Shown in pieces: positions 1-11,310 of a DNA stretch of 64,000 bases (within the stretch, counting starts at the first letter, position 1; each line of letters starts with the position of its first letter). The position numbers and the translations under genes are program-made. Source of the stretch: Megaustenia siamemsis (taxonomy: Eukaryota > Mollusca > Gastropoda > Stylommatophora > Ariophantidae); assembly GCA_032433765.1 (NCBI GenBank), contig JAVIAB010000160.1, positions 20,654,115 through 20,718,114 on the forward strand, written 5' to 3'. Below the pieces are notes generated by a model. It made no database searches. It saw nothing but the letters and a program-made list of their open reading frames with translations, and was not told the origin of the DNA.

Positions 1-900
1 ACAACAGTTAGCTACCAGAGCGAACTATCGCAGTTAGCTACCAGAGTTAGTTAGCTACCACAGTTAACTACCAGAGTTTGCTACCACAGACAACTACCAG
101 AGTTAGCTACCACAGTTAGCTACCATAGTTAACTACCGCAGTTAGCTATCAGACCGAACTACCGCAGTTAGCTACCAGAGTTAGATAGCTACCACAGTTA
201 GCTACCAGAGTTAGTTAGCAACCACAGTTAGCTACCCTACAGTTAGCTACGAGAGTTAGATAGCTACCACAGTTAGCTACCAGAGTTAGTTAGCAACCAC
301 AGTTAGCTACCACAGTTAGCTACCAGAGTTAACTACCGCAGTTAGCTATCAGACCGAACTACCGCAGTTAGCTACCCTACAGTTAGCTACCAGAGTTAGT
401 TAGCAACCACAGTTAGCTACCACAGTTAGCTACCACAGTTAACTACCGCAGTTAGCTATCAGACCGAACTACCGCAGTTAGCTATCAGACCGAACTACCG
501 CAGTTAGCTACCAGAGTTAGATAGCTACCACAGTTAGCTACCAGAGTTAGTTAGCAACCACAGTTAGCTACCAGAGTTAGTTAGCAACCACAGTTAGCTA
601 CCAGAGTTAGTTAGCTACCACAGTTAACTATCAAAGTTAGTTAGCAACCACAGTTAGCTACCCTACAGTTAGCTACCGCAGTTAGTTAGCTACCACAATT
701 AGCTACCCTACAGTTAGCTACCGCAGTTAGTTAGCTACCACAGTTAGCTAGCTACCACAGTTATCTACCAGAGTTAGCTACCACAGTTATCTACCAGAGT
801 TAGTTAGCTACCACAGTTATCTACCAGAGTTAGTTAGCTACCACAGTTATCTACCAGAGTTAGTTAGCTACCACAGTTATCTACCAGAGTTAGATAGCTA

Positions 901-2000
901 CCACAGTTATCTACCAGAGTTAGTTAGCTACCACATTTATCTACCAGAGTTAGTTAGCTACCATAGTTAACTAGCTACCACAGTTAGCTACCTCAGTTAT
1001 CTACCAGAGTTAGTTAGCTACCACAGTTATCTACCAGAGTTAGTTAGCTACCACAGTTATCTACCAGAGTTAGTTAACTACCACAATTATCTACCAGAGT
1101 TAGTTAGCTACCACAGTTATCTACCAGAGTTAGTTAGCTACCATAGTTAACTAGCTACCACAGTTAGCTACCACAGTTATCTGCCAGAGTTAGTTAGCTA
1201 CCACAGTTATCTACCAGAGTTAGTTAACTACCACAATGATCTACCAGAGTTAGTTAGCTACCACAGTTATCTACCAGAGTTAGTTAGCTACCACAGTTAT
1301 CTACCAGAGTTAGTTAGCTACCACAGTTATCTACCAGAGTTAGTTATCTACCACATTTATCTACCAGAGTTAGTTAGCTACCATAGTTAACTAGCTACCA
1401 CAGTTAGCTACCACAGTTATCTACCAGAGTTAGTTAGCTACCACAGTTATCTACCAGAGTTAGTTAACTACCACAATTATCTACCAGAGTTAGTTATCTA
1501 CCACAATTATCTACCAGAGTTAGTTAGCTACCACAGTTATCTACCAGAGTTAGTTAGCTACCATAGTTAACTAGCTACCACAGTTAGCTACCACAGTTAT
1601 CTACCAGAGTTAGTTAGCTACCACAGTTATCTACCAGAGTTAGTTACCTTCCACAATGATCTACCAGAGTTAGTTAGCTACCACAGTTATCTACCAGAGT
1701 TAGTTAGCTACCACAGTTATCTACCAGAGTTAGTTAGCTACCACAGTTATCTACCAGAGTTAGTTATCTACCACATTTATCTACCAGAGTTAGTTAGCTA
1801 CCATAGTTAACTAGCTACCACAGTTAGCTAACACAGTTATCTACCAGTGTTAGTTAGCTACCACAGTTATCTACCAGAGTTAGTTAACTACCACAATTAT
1901 CTACCAGAGTTAGTTAGCTACCACAGTTATCTACCAGAGTTAGTTAGCTACCATAGTTAACTAGCTACCACAGTTAGCTACCACAGTTATCTACCAGAGT
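901..2000. repeat. 420-bp higher-order repeat inside the left satellite
   Basis: Rare variants of the 30-bp unit recur exactly 420 bp (14 units) apart. The unit starting ccacatttat is at 931, 1351 and 1771; ccacaatgat is at 1231 and 1651; ccatagttaactag is at 961, 1381 and 1801, and again at 1141 and 1561; ccacaattat is at 1471 and 1891. This indicates block duplication of 14-unit segments. The pattern becomes irregular after about 1950. Confidence 0.85.
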
Positions 2001-2748
2001 TAGTTAGCTACCACAGTTATCTACCAGAGTTAGTTAGCTACCATAGTTAACTAGCTACCACAGTTAGCTACCACAGTTAGCTACCAGAGTTAGTTAGCTA
2101 CCATAGTTAACTAGCTACCACAGTTAGCTACCACAGTTATCTACCAGAGTTAGTTAGCTACCATAGTTATCTACCAGAGTTAGTTAGCTACCACAGTTGT
2201 CTACCAGAGTTAGTTAGCTACCATAGTTAACTAGCTACCACAGTTAGCTACCACAGTTATCTACCAGAGTTAGTTAGCTACCACAGTTATCTACCAGAGT
2301 TAGTTAGCTACCACAGTTATCTGCCAGAGTTAGTTAGCTACCACAGTTATCTACCAGAGTTAGTTAGCTACCATAGTTAACTAGCTACCACAGTTAGCTA
2401 CCATAGTTAACTAGCTACCACAGTTATCTACCAGAGTTAGTTAGCTACCACAGTTAGCTATCATAGTTAACTAGCTACCACAGTTAGTTAGCTACCATAG
2501 TTAACTAGCTACCACAGTTAGCTAGCTACCACAGTTATCTACCAGAGTTAATTAACTACCACAGTTAGCTACCATAGTTAACTACTGCAGTTAACTAACG
2601 CAGTTAGCTACCAGAGTTAGTTAGCTACCACAGTTAGCTATCAGAGTTAGCTATCAGGGATAGTGATCAGAGTTAGCTTCTTGAGTTAGCCACCAGAGTT
2701 TGCTATCACAGTTAACTACTACAGTTAGTTACCAGAGAGGACTACCAC

Positions 2749-2960
2749 AGTCAGCTACCACAGTTAGTTGCCACAGTTAGCTAGTATTTTAAACAACTAC
2801 CTCAGTTAACTACCTCAGTTAACTACTACAGTCAGCTACCACAGTTAGTTGCCACTGTTAGCTAGTATTTTAAACAACTACCTCAGTTAACTACCACAGA
2901 CAGCTACCACAGTTAGTTGCCACAGTTAGCTAGTATTGTAAACAACTACCTCAGTTAACT
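2749..2960. repeat. Variant satellite block with an AT-rich spacer
   Basis: Three longer units, spaced roughly 80 and 68 bp apart, each contain gctagtattttaaacaac (near 2780, 2861 and 2929; the last has gtattgtaaac). This non-13-mer segment is amplified together with its flanking 13-mers at the junction between the 30-bp and 26-bp parts of the array. Confidence 0.75.
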
Positions 2961-3768
2961 ACCACAGTTAGCTACCAGAGCTAACTACCACAGTTAGCAA
3001 TCACAGTTAGCTACCGGAGCTAACTACCATAGTTAGCTACCAGAGTTACCTACCACAGTTAGCAACAAGAGCTACCTACCACAATTAGCTACCTGAGCTA
3101 ACTACCACAGTTAGCTACCAGAGCTAACTACCACGGCTAGCTACCAGAGCTAACTACCACGGTTAGCTACCAGAGTTAACTACCACAGTTAGCTACTAGA
3201 GCTACCCACCACAGTTAGCAACCAGAGCTACCTACCACAATTAGCTACCAGAGTTAACTACCCCAGTTAGCAATCACAGTTAGCTACCGGAGCTAACTAC
3301 CACAGTTAGCTACCAGAACTAACTACCACAGTTAGCTACCAGAATTAACTACCACAGTTAGCTACCAGAGCTAACTATCACAGTTAACTACAACAGTTAG
3401 GTACCAGAACTAACTACCACAATTAGCTACCAGAACTAACTACCACAGTTAGCTACCAGAACTAACTACCACAGTTAGCTACCAGAACTAACTACCACAG
3501 TTAGCAACCAGAGCTAACTACCACAGTTAGCTACCAGAACTAACTACCACAGTTAGCTACCAGAACTAACTCCACAGTTAGCTACCAGAACTAACTACCA
3601 CAGTTAGCTACCAAAACTAACTACCACAGTTAGCTACCAGAACTAACTACCACAGTTAGCTACCAAAACTAACTACCACAGTTAGCTACCAGAACTAACT
3701 ACCACAGTTAGCTACCAAAATTAACTACCACAGTTAGCTACCAGAACTAACTACCACAGTTAGCAACC

Positions 3769-4290
3769 AGCTATAGCGACATGGTATCTCCAATGTTTTC
3801 GCACACGTATAGTAAAATATTATATAAACTGATCCTCATTGGCCTCAGCCTGAGATAACAGTTGGTGCTAAACGTATTTACTGACATGCACACGTTAACA
3901 TGCAAGGAAATATTAACATTTACATGTTGTACTACAAAAACTAATTCACAACATTACCCAACAATGTAGATAGATAATAAATATTTTTATTTCCGCTGGA
4001 AATTACTTCCAAGACTTTCTCTACATTACAAAATAGTCTATATTTGCTATGCATTGTCAATTATTTTCAGATTATTATCATTATCATGTGCCATGCTTTG
4101 GGACAATAACGATCAAATCCATTTACAAACGAAAGCTATTGCTTTATATAAAGACAGTGTATATTTCTCACAATTTTCTTAATGCTTCATGAATCCAATG
4201 TAGATCATTGCTAAATAGAAGTCTTTTCTGAGTCTAGTTAAATTTATCAAGACTCCCGCACTAGGGAGAGATTATGGGGGCATCAGTAGA
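3769..4290. other. AT-rich spacer, nothing recognised
   Basis: After the satellite ends the sequence is ordinary AT-rich DNA with no ORF of note, no tRNA-like boxes and no repeat shared with the rest of the window that I could see. Confidence 0.6.
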
Positions 4291-4294
4291 CTAC

Positions 4295-4528
4295 TTGGGA
4301 AAAACCAAAACGCTAGGGAATCGTTTGCCTTTTCGTGGCACGGCACTGTGCCACTGAGTACGGGTTCGATCCTGTTTCGGTCCATATATTGTACTTTGTT
4401 TTTCCCTGTTGTTGATTATTTGTCATTTTTCCGAGTGCTTTAAACATACCTCTTCCTCTGAATTGATTCGCTGATTATCGCCTTGGAAGTTTCCCTCTAT
4501 AATAATATTCATTTATTATTATTATTTG
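4295..4528 (+). mobile_element. SINE, family D (tRNA-derived), full length
   Basis: About 235 bp shared with 57296-57722. A polymerase III B-box-like string, gggttcgatcctg, lies near 4363-4375. The body contains tgttgattattt and catacctcttcc, and the element ends in an (ATT)n tail near 4505-4528. The downstream neighbour is a family B SINE that begins almost at once. The tRNA-derived class is inferred from the B box and the simple-repeat tail; the A box is weak. Confidence 0.75.
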
Positions 4529-4895
4529 TCTCTTGGGAAAATCACCCGACTGGGCTACGACGGTAGGACAACCCGTGTTCGATTCCCGCTATAAGCAGTG
4601 TGACGTAGTTTGGAAGAAAAAATACACCCGGGTCGACCCTGCAGCGGGCAAAAATGGGTACCAGAGTAGTACTCTGGGAAGGTGAGGAGTGATGCCTCGT
4701 ATCGTGTATTTCGATGCTTAAAGCGACATTCGCAAGTGTTCTGGGTAGGCGGACGAGCACATATGGGTGAAAACTTGCGTGCTTAGTCGCTGATTCAAGT
4801 CTCGTACTTTACCTTTACTTTAGCCTTACCTTTACCTTAACTTTAGCTTTATCTTTACCTTAACTTTAGCCTTACCTTTACCTTTACTCCCGTAC
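4529..4895 (+). mobile_element. SINE, family B (tRNA-derived), with degenerate TTTACC-type tail
   Basis: Shares about 280 bp with 25338-25668. The B box is gtgttcgattccc at 4575-4587. The body includes gggcaaaaatgggtacca and ends tcaagtctcgtactttacc. The tail from 4805 to 4890 is a degenerate series of ctttacctt/ctttagcctt units. The A-box region here (ttgggaaaatcacccgac) is more decayed than in the second copy. Confidence 0.8.
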
Positions 4896-4965
4896 GACAA
4901 AAAAACATAACGAGTACCCATTTTTGTCATTTATATTTATAAATACTATAAATAATTCTTCAAGT

Positions 4966-5250
4966 AAGGAAGCTGTAGTGGTTGAGTGTTTTTGTGCTCG
5001 AGACTGACAAAGAGGGTTCTGGTTCAATCCTGAACCTGATGCCTGCTGTTGTTGCTTCTAGCATCAGTGTTTCTCTAGGTCAGTTTCTTCTCATTTAACT
5101 TCTCATTTCTATTTGAGTTCTTATTTTGAGACTATCTTGTCTCTTCCCATCGCACGGCCAACATATGCATGCCTTCTTTTGTTGATTACATATATGTTTG
5201 AATGCTTTGTCATCCCTCATTTTTCGGCACTAGTCTTGAATTCAATACCT
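4966..5250 (+). mobile_element. Possible SINE with a tRNA-like head (single copy)
   Basis: tagtggttgagtg at 4976-4988 resembles a polymerase III A box and ggttcaatcc at 5021-5030 is a good B box, about 35 bp apart as in tRNA-derived SINEs. No second copy is present in the window, so family membership and the 3' end are uncertain. The segment stops where a family A SINE is inserted. Confidence 0.45.
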
Positions 5251-5262
5251 GGCATACAATAT

Positions 5263-5526
5263 TTTAGGAGCTGCGATAGCTCAGTGGTTAGTGAACTGGA
5301 CTACAATGGACAAGGGGTAGGGTTCGATCCCAACCGACGGCTTCCGGGTTCACCCAGCCTTAAATGGGTACCGGATTTTTCTGGGAAAGTAAAGCGGCGC
5401 GGGCGTAATACCGAGCACATTACCCCGAAAATCATGTGCCAAAGGTCTGTAAAATATATGGTCACTAACACCATATTCCCTATACGCCACTTGGCGTGAC
5501 GGGGGTACTTTCCTTTTTTTTTTTTA
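5263..5526 (+). mobile_element. SINE, family A (tRNA-derived), full length with target-site duplication
   Basis: The tRNA-like head starts gctgcgatagctcagtgg (A box tagctcagtggttag) and carries the B box ggttcgatcc. The body runs through gggtaccggatt, cgtaataccga and cacttggcgtgacgggg and ends in a T-rich tail. A 10-bp duplication, catacaatat, flanks it at 5253-5262 and 5527-5536. This is the commonest SINE in the window, with at least seven near-complete copies on both strands. Confidence 0.92.
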
Positions 5527-5794
5527 CATACAATATGTTCCTGAGTCTGTTTTCCAGCTCTAACATGGATAAGGAATGATTTATAATCAATTTTATTTGA
5601 AAATCCACTGCATTGTTTTTTGTGTCTATAGTCATTGATAAATATGGACATTAACACCATGTTCCTTATACATCTGCACCATAGTAGGAATCCGTAACTA
5701 TTTCAACGAACACCAATGACTTTACTTCTCTCACGACTATTGTTTTGTTAGCCCATGTATTCTCAAAAATATTGTGCTCACTAACATGAGCACT

Positions 5795-6605
5795 GTAATC
5801 ATCAGCATGTGACATAGCGGTTGTCATAGACGAACATGTCTTTTTACATTATTCTGTCCACAGCGCATCATATCAATTCTGTTGTTGATTGTTTACCGTG
5901 CCACTACACCAAGCCGTCTACCATACTCTCTTTGTCGTGCCGCGATTTATCTTTCCCTGTAAAGTAAAGTACCCCCATCACACCAAGTGGCGTATAGGGA
6001 ATATGGTGTTAGTGACCATACATTTTACAGACATTCGGCACGTGATTTTTGGGTTAATGTGGTCGGTATTACACCCGTGCCGCTTTGCTTTCCCAGAAAA
6101 AAAAACCGGTACCCATTAAGACTGGGTGAAATGGAAGCCGTCGATTGGGATCGAACCCTACCTCCTGTCCTTTGTAGTCCAGTTCACTAACCACTGAGCT
6201 ATCGCGGCTCCCCTTCCCCAGTATTGTAACCAAGTATTCTTTGCTCATCTTGTGATGTGGCTGACAAATGTCGATTGTTACTTTCCGATGTATTTTAGGA
6301 GTTCTTTTTTGTGTTGGTCTCTTTGAGAATTTCCTCGTTACTCTTTTATTCATAGCTGTCCAGTGTATACTCTACATTCGGCTGATAAATCCAATCCCTG
6401 TGACCTCTAATCGTCTTTTTATTTGTTTGTCTACCATCCAAATTTCGTTTCCGTGGATGAAAATTGGCTCTGTATAGCACCGATGAATTCTCCTTCTCAC
6501 TTCTATTGATACAGACTTATTGCACAAGATGTTTTTCATTTTTTTAAAAAAAGCTACAGAAATGAGCACTGTACGGAATCGTAGACTTGAAATGTACGAC
6601 AATGT
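5795..6605 (-). mobile_element. LINE C-terminal fragment, split by a SINE
   Basis: The minus strand reads degenerate C-terminal sequence of a non-LTR retrotransposon ORF2. Near 6372-6602 there is a stretch including IRRRIHRCYTEPIF, which matches the ETRKRVLKCYVEPVL stretch of better copies in this window. The reading continues through KFSKRPTQKRTPKIHRK down to 6215. The segment 5795-5960 continues the same element toward its 3' end. A family A SINE (5961-6210) is inserted in between. Frameshifts and stops make it non-functional. Confidence 0.75.
5961..6210 (-). mobile_element. SINE, family A, inserted in a LINE
   Basis: Reverse-complement copy. It starts with the aaagtaaagtaccccc tail on the left and ends with the head gagctatcgcggctc on the right. 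It lies inside a minus-strand LINE fragment whose sequence continues on both sides, so the LINE is older than this SINE. The flanking duplication is imperfect (tctttccctgta against ccttccccagta). Confidence 0.88.
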
Positions 6606-7012
6606 TCCCTAGAGAGCTCTGAGCACAATTTAAGAACCGTTGTCTCGCTGTATGCTGGGTAATTAAGCCAGTTTCAAATCGTGCGATTGGCATTTATGTA
6701 ATGGGATTCGGATATAGTTATGTGTGCGTGTGTGTGAACTTGTAGTGTGTGTACCAGATCCGTTTATGATCAACTTATTTTGATACCTCGTACATATTTA
6801 TACATCTAAAGTGGTATATTTTACCGAGACCGATAACGAGTGCAGTTATTCTGTGTGGGATTTAGAAATCGCGCCGCTAATAAGAAACAAATATGAAGCT
6901 CAGATTTGTAGACATTTTTGGTAGCGAAGAAAGAAAGCAGCCAAGGATAAATGTAAGAAGCAGTCAAACGACCATATTATTGTTATTCGTTAAGCATTGC
7001 TTGAGAGTTAAT

Positions 7013-7250
7013 CATCATCATCATTATGTGTCATACCGGCTGGCTTAGCCGATCATGTCCTTCCACAATCTTCTATCTACAGTGCATCCTATCAATTCTG
7101 TTGTTGACCGTCTTTCATGCCATGACACCAAGCTATCCAGTATTTTCTCTTATTGTCGTCCGCGATTTCTCTTTCATCTTATTTTGCCAGTTATAACCAA
7201 GTATTCCAACTTTCCTCTTCTCATGATGTGCCCAAAAAATGGATAAATCA
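7013..7250 (-). mobile_element. LINE 3' end with (GAT)n tail
   Basis: The minus strand ends in the C-terminal coding sequence of the (GAT)n-tailed LINE family, with recognisable MRR-LEYLV and WKDMI stretches. The (ATC)n run at 7013-7026 is the 3' tail read on this strand. It is 5'-truncated near 7250. Confidence 0.8.
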
Positions 7251-7304
7251 TTTATTTAAAGTTTAATCATTAAAAACTAGTATCCATTTGTTCTTAATTC
7301 TGAA

Positions 7305-8062
7305 TAGCAGCGGCAAAGAATGAACTACAAGAAATGAGACAAAATAGTAAACGAAAGCAACAAGAAAAGTCTAAGTCTGAATAGTAAGAAAACAGAAGTA
7401 ATGACCATATCAAAGAACCAATCATCACCATCATGCAGCATAAAAATAAACAGGACAAATTTGAAACAAGTGCAACGCGTCAAATATTTGGGCACAATAT
7501 TAAAACATCAGATAGATGATGCGCCACAGAAATGAAAAGCAGAATAGCTCAGGCCCAAATAACATTTCAGAAAATGAAACCGTCTTATGCAACAAACCTA
7601 TGTCAATAGAAGTGCGACAGAGAGTATATCGGTGCTATATGGAACCAATTCTGACTATGGAAGTGAATCATGGACAGTAAACAAACAAATGAAAAGATGA
7701 TTTGAGGCCACAGAGATGGGATTTCTCAGAAGAATGCTGAACCTTTCCTGGACAGATAAAAAGAACCACGAGGAAATTCTGAAATAGACCAACACAAAAA
7801 GGGTGCTACTAAAAAAACATCAGAAAGAAACAGTCAACATTTTTCGGGTACATCATGGAAAGAAGAAAGTTGGGATGTTTTTATTACAACTGGCAAAATA
7901 CAAGGAAAGAGAGATCGCGGACGACAATGAAAGAAAATACTAGATAGTTTGGTGTCATGGCAAGGAAAACAGTCAACAACAGAATTGATACGATGCACAG
8001 TGGATAGAAGATTGTGGAAGGACATTATCGTTTATGCCGACCAGTATGGCAAATGATGATGA
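7305..8062 (+). mobile_element. LINE ORF2 C-terminal fragment with (GAT)n tail
   Basis: The plus strand, with several frameshifts, encodes the post-reverse-transcriptase region of a non-LTR retrotransposon: LSLNSKKTEVM, VKYLGTILK, YGSESWTVNKQMKR, FLRRMLNLSWTDKKN and RCTVDRRLWKDII, then a gatgatgataa tail at 8049-8060. It is 5'-truncated. The N-terminal endonuclease and the catalytic RT motifs are missing, so it cannot move by itself. Confidence 0.85.
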
Positions 8063-8204
8063 TAACCCATTTTTTAAAACTGGGTGGACCCTAAACCTTG
8101 TCTGTCCCAACATAATCCACCACTTGTGGGAATTGAAACGGATCCTCCTGGCCAGAAAAAAGAGCACGTTAAACCCTCAAACACCGTGGCTGCTCAGTTT
8201 TTTG

Positions 8205-8335
8205 CGAAGTAAAGACGGCCTGGCGTGATACCGACCACATCACCCAAAAATGTGCGTGGACATGGACAAGTATGGTCACCACATTCCACATACGTTTCTA
8301 GCAAGGCAGGGGAGAGATGATTTATATTTACCTTT
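8205..8335 (+). mobile_element. SINE, family E, 3' body fragment
   Basis: gcctggcgtgataccgac and accacatcacccaaaaatgt match the 3' half of the SINE at 23545-23815. The head to the left (8063-8204) is decayed and cannot be assigned confidently. Confidence 0.65.
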
Positions 8336-8349
8336 TTGGCATTAAAAAC

Positions 8350-8487
8350 AGCCTTGCTGGCCACTCACTCAAAAATGTGTTGTTGGTAATAGAAATTTAT
8401 GGTCGCTAATACGATTACCTTCCCCCCTCCCCACCTCTTCTAAACGCGCTCTGCGAGGCAGGGTGTGATCCTTTCACTTTACTATTA
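8350..8487 (+). mobile_element. Second family E SINE 3' fragment
   Basis: cactcactcaaaaatgtg, atttatggtcgctaatacga and gcgaggcagggtgtgat are a second, more decayed copy of the family E body next to the first. It ends tttcactttac, like the tails of other family A and E copies. Confidence 0.55.
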
Positions 8488-9366
8488 AACACGAATGTTG
8501 ATAGAGGCCAAAGCGAGCTTCATTCATAAAAAAATATATATTTAATTATTTATGACGCTAATTTCATTCTTTGAGAATTCATTTAATTCTTTCTAGTGCT
8601 TATTTTGTTTCTCTGGACATGCTGCATTCTAGTTGGTGCTAATTTCATTCTATTTGGGAACTGATTTAATTCCTTCTGGCGCTAACAATTCTTTTTACCT
8701 CTAATTTAATTCTGTTAACATTTTTTCCCTTGTTTCTTCCACTGATTTAACTTTTTTTTTTTAATTCAGTATTTTACATTTTAAATAATATAACCACTGG
8801 GAAAAAAGTTCATGCGCAACACTGTACAGGTCACTATAATAATTTATTGGACGATATGAAGTAAAACTTGGTGTACGTTTCAGTGTTGGTAGTGTAAACC
8901 TACTCGTGCAGATACAAGTGAATCGCACTATTCATGAGGAGATAATAACTGCACAAGCTAAATTGCGTAAAATGTTAAATAGGGTGGGTGGGATTTACCA
9001 TTTACAAATGGAAGGTAAATGTGCATATCTAATCACGTGCATGGGAAACGTTATCGTTGAAAAAGAGATTACGTGGAATCCAAAATAATTTTTTTTAGCA
9101 ATGCCAAGACTGAAGCAACAGCAACGAGCTATAGCTATAGGAATGTTAGCTAATGGAACTATTTTATTAACTGTATGGCTACATTTCATTTGTCACCACA
9201 ACACTCTATCACGCATTCATTAAAGCTCGCTACAACACAACTTCATCCATAGTTGATAGCCACAGAAGAGGCCGACCACGAGTTACCACCCCTGCACAAG
9301 ATCTCTTCAAATGCCTTGTGCATCTTTGTAACAGGTTTATCCAGTCAACACGGAATGCCAGGAATA

Positions 9367-9632
9367 CTAAATTTTAAAAAAGTAAATAGCCCCGTCACGC
9401 CAAGTGGCGTTTAGGAAATATGGTGTTAGTGACCATAATTTGTATAGACCGCTTCGGCACATGATTTTTGGGGTAATGTGGTCGATTTTACACCCGAGCC
9501 GCTTTACTTTCCCAGAAAAAAATCCGGTACCCATTTAAGGATGAGTGAACCCAGAAGCCGTCGGACACGATCGAACCTGACCTCTTGTCCTTTGTAGTCC
9601 AGTTGACTAACCACTGAGCTATCGCGGCTACC
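9367..9632 (-). mobile_element. SINE, family A, inserted in the Tc1 transposase
   Basis: Reverse-complement family A SINE with the head at 9620-9632. It is bounded by a perfect 13-bp duplication, aatgccaggaata, at 9354-9366 and 9633-9645. The transposase reading (RNARN before it, IPGLRSL after it) continues across the site, so this insertion came after the Tc1 element. Confidence 0.95.
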
Positions 9633-9794
9633 AATGCCAGGAATATTCCAGGTTTAAGAAGTTTATTGTGCAGATTCGCTGTGGACCAGGTTCAGATAAG
9701 CAAATCTGTTACCTAACAGACCTGCAGTTGGAACAACACTGGTAGTTCAACATAGAAAAGTTAGCGCTATATATTTAAAAACATATTACGCTCA

Positions 9795-10240
9795 TCATTT
9801 TCAGGAGGACGTGAACCTCCGGTCAATTTGGTTTATATGTGGCAGGAACCATTGAAGGCTATGTCTGAAAAGTGTTCCTTCTTGAAGTTTCCTCATATTC
9901 CAAGTCCGGCTTGTTGCAGGAGCTACTGAGTTTAGTGTTCTGTGCACACCGTGAGCTGTGTGTTACATTCGTTTCGATCGTGTTTCGATATTCCCTTTGT
10001 TTACGATGAATGATAATATCGAATGACAGGGAACAGTTGGTTGTGTTCACTTTCTGTGCGGTTTCGCAATATGTTTTTTGGCTTGTGCTTAAACTGCTAT
10101 GATGGGGTCTACAGCTACCTTTCTTTGTTTGGGAGACGAGATAGTAATTCGGATGATTCCACTGGCACGAACGGTTTAGCAATTATGGATTTTAATTCGT
10201 TTGCAGTGATACCGGGGCCTTCCATAACCATGGTGATGAT
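9795..10240 (-). mobile_element. Unclassified interspersed repeat X, copy 1
   Basis: About 445 bp shared with 19465-19910 and, in part, with 23918-24205. The left edge is tcattttcaggagg and the right edge ttccataacca. On the minus strand it starts near a short ORF, MEGPGITANELKSII, that is partly conserved among copies, and its other end carries aaaatgatgatga, which looks like a (GAT)n retroelement tail. I could not assign it to a known class. Here it interrupts the Tc1 transposase. Confidence 0.75.
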
Positions 10241-10555
10241 GATGATGATAACCAAAGAAAAGTTCCCCTGGAACTTGACTAGACAGTAGCACCATCATCA
10301 ATGGAAAAGCCTTGTTTTCTATGCTGAGTCAAGATTATTTTTTACAAGGCAGTGATGGGTATTGTGTGGGGAGCAGATGTCAAGGAGAACGTTTTGCTGG
10401 CAAATGTGTGCTACAGAGATACCAGATGAGCAGATGCAGTGTAATGGTTTTGGACGGCATTTCTTGCACGGCCATAATGAACTTCGTCGTCATCAATAAT
10501 AACTTGATTAGTACTGGATACCGATATGTAATAATTACACCACACGTAGAGCTTT

Positions 10556-11019
10556 CTTCTTCTACCTTTTAGCTCCCAGTGGAGCATAGGTCTTCAACAA
10601 ACACTTTCCAAGTTGTTCTGTTTTTTGCCATTCTTTTAAGATCATTCCATGTCTTCCCCATCATCTTCATCTCTGCTTCGATCTGTCTTCTCCAAGAATT
10701 CCTTGGTCTTCCTCTTTGTCTTTTCCCCTGGGGATTCCAAAAAAGGTCCTGTTGTGTAATACTCTCAGTGGCATCCAAATTAGTGTGTGTCCTATCCATC
10801 GCCATCGTCTTCGCTGTATCTTTTTATCCACTGGTATTTGACTGGTACATTTCCATAATTCCACGTTAGTGACTTTGTCCTGCCATTTCCATCCCTTTAT
10901 TCTGCGCAAGCATCCATTAATGAAAGTCTGTACTTTCGTGATTGTCAATTTTGTTATTCTCCATGTTTCACAGCCATATAATAGGACCGACTTAACATTT
11001 GAGTTGAAAATTTTTATAT
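10556..11019 (-). mobile_element. 5'-truncated LINE in Tc1, 12-bp target-site duplication
   Basis: The minus strand encodes the LINE C-terminus: NSNVKSVLLYGCETWRI, CLRRIKGWKWQDKVT, RRRWRWIGHT, FFGIPRGKDKEED and NDLKRMAKNRTTWKVFVED, ending CSTGS-stop (in two frames). The 3' end has a short untranslated stretch and an AAG-rich tail. A perfect 12-bp duplication, acgtagagcttt, lies at 10544-10555 and 11020-11031. When the insert is skipped, the Tc1 frame reads straight through (TPHVEL then CLNVNGSVM). Confidence 0.95.
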
Positions 11020-11310
11020 ACGTAGAGCTTTGCCTCAATGTAAATGGGTCAGTTATGATATTGCAGAGAGACAATACTTGTCCATATACGGTGCGCATGG
11101 CTCTGGACCACTTCCAGCAACAACGAATTCATGTCTTACTATGACGTACTGTTCCCCGGACTGTGCCCTTATCAACCACGTATGAAACGAACTGGAGCTT
11201 AGGCTGAGAAGAATACAAAATCATTTTGAAACTCGTCACCAGTTAGCACAGGCGTTGAGGAGGAATGGAATACGATTGACAAATAACGGATACTGTGTCT
11301 CCTTCGCTGG

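Larger units (their letters stand above)
1..3768. repeat. Satellite array built on a 13-bp monomer
   Basis: The whole segment consists of variants of a 13-bp unit close to cagttagctacca. From about 760 to 2560 it is organised as 30-bp units made of a 13-mer (ccacagttatcta) plus a 17-mer (ccagagttagttagcta), the latter being a 13-mer with four extra bases. From about 2960 to 3768 it is 26-bp dimers that alternate cagttagctacca with a gaactaactacca-like unit. The first 760 bp are a less regular mixture. The array runs off the left edge of the window, so its true size is unknown. There is no coding sequence. Confidence 0.97.

Noticed and set aside
5268..5340. Genuine tRNA genes at the polymerase III box pairs
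   Set aside because: The heads are followed by a conserved non-tRNA body, occur in many dispersed copies with target duplications, and do not form a full cloverleaf by eye.
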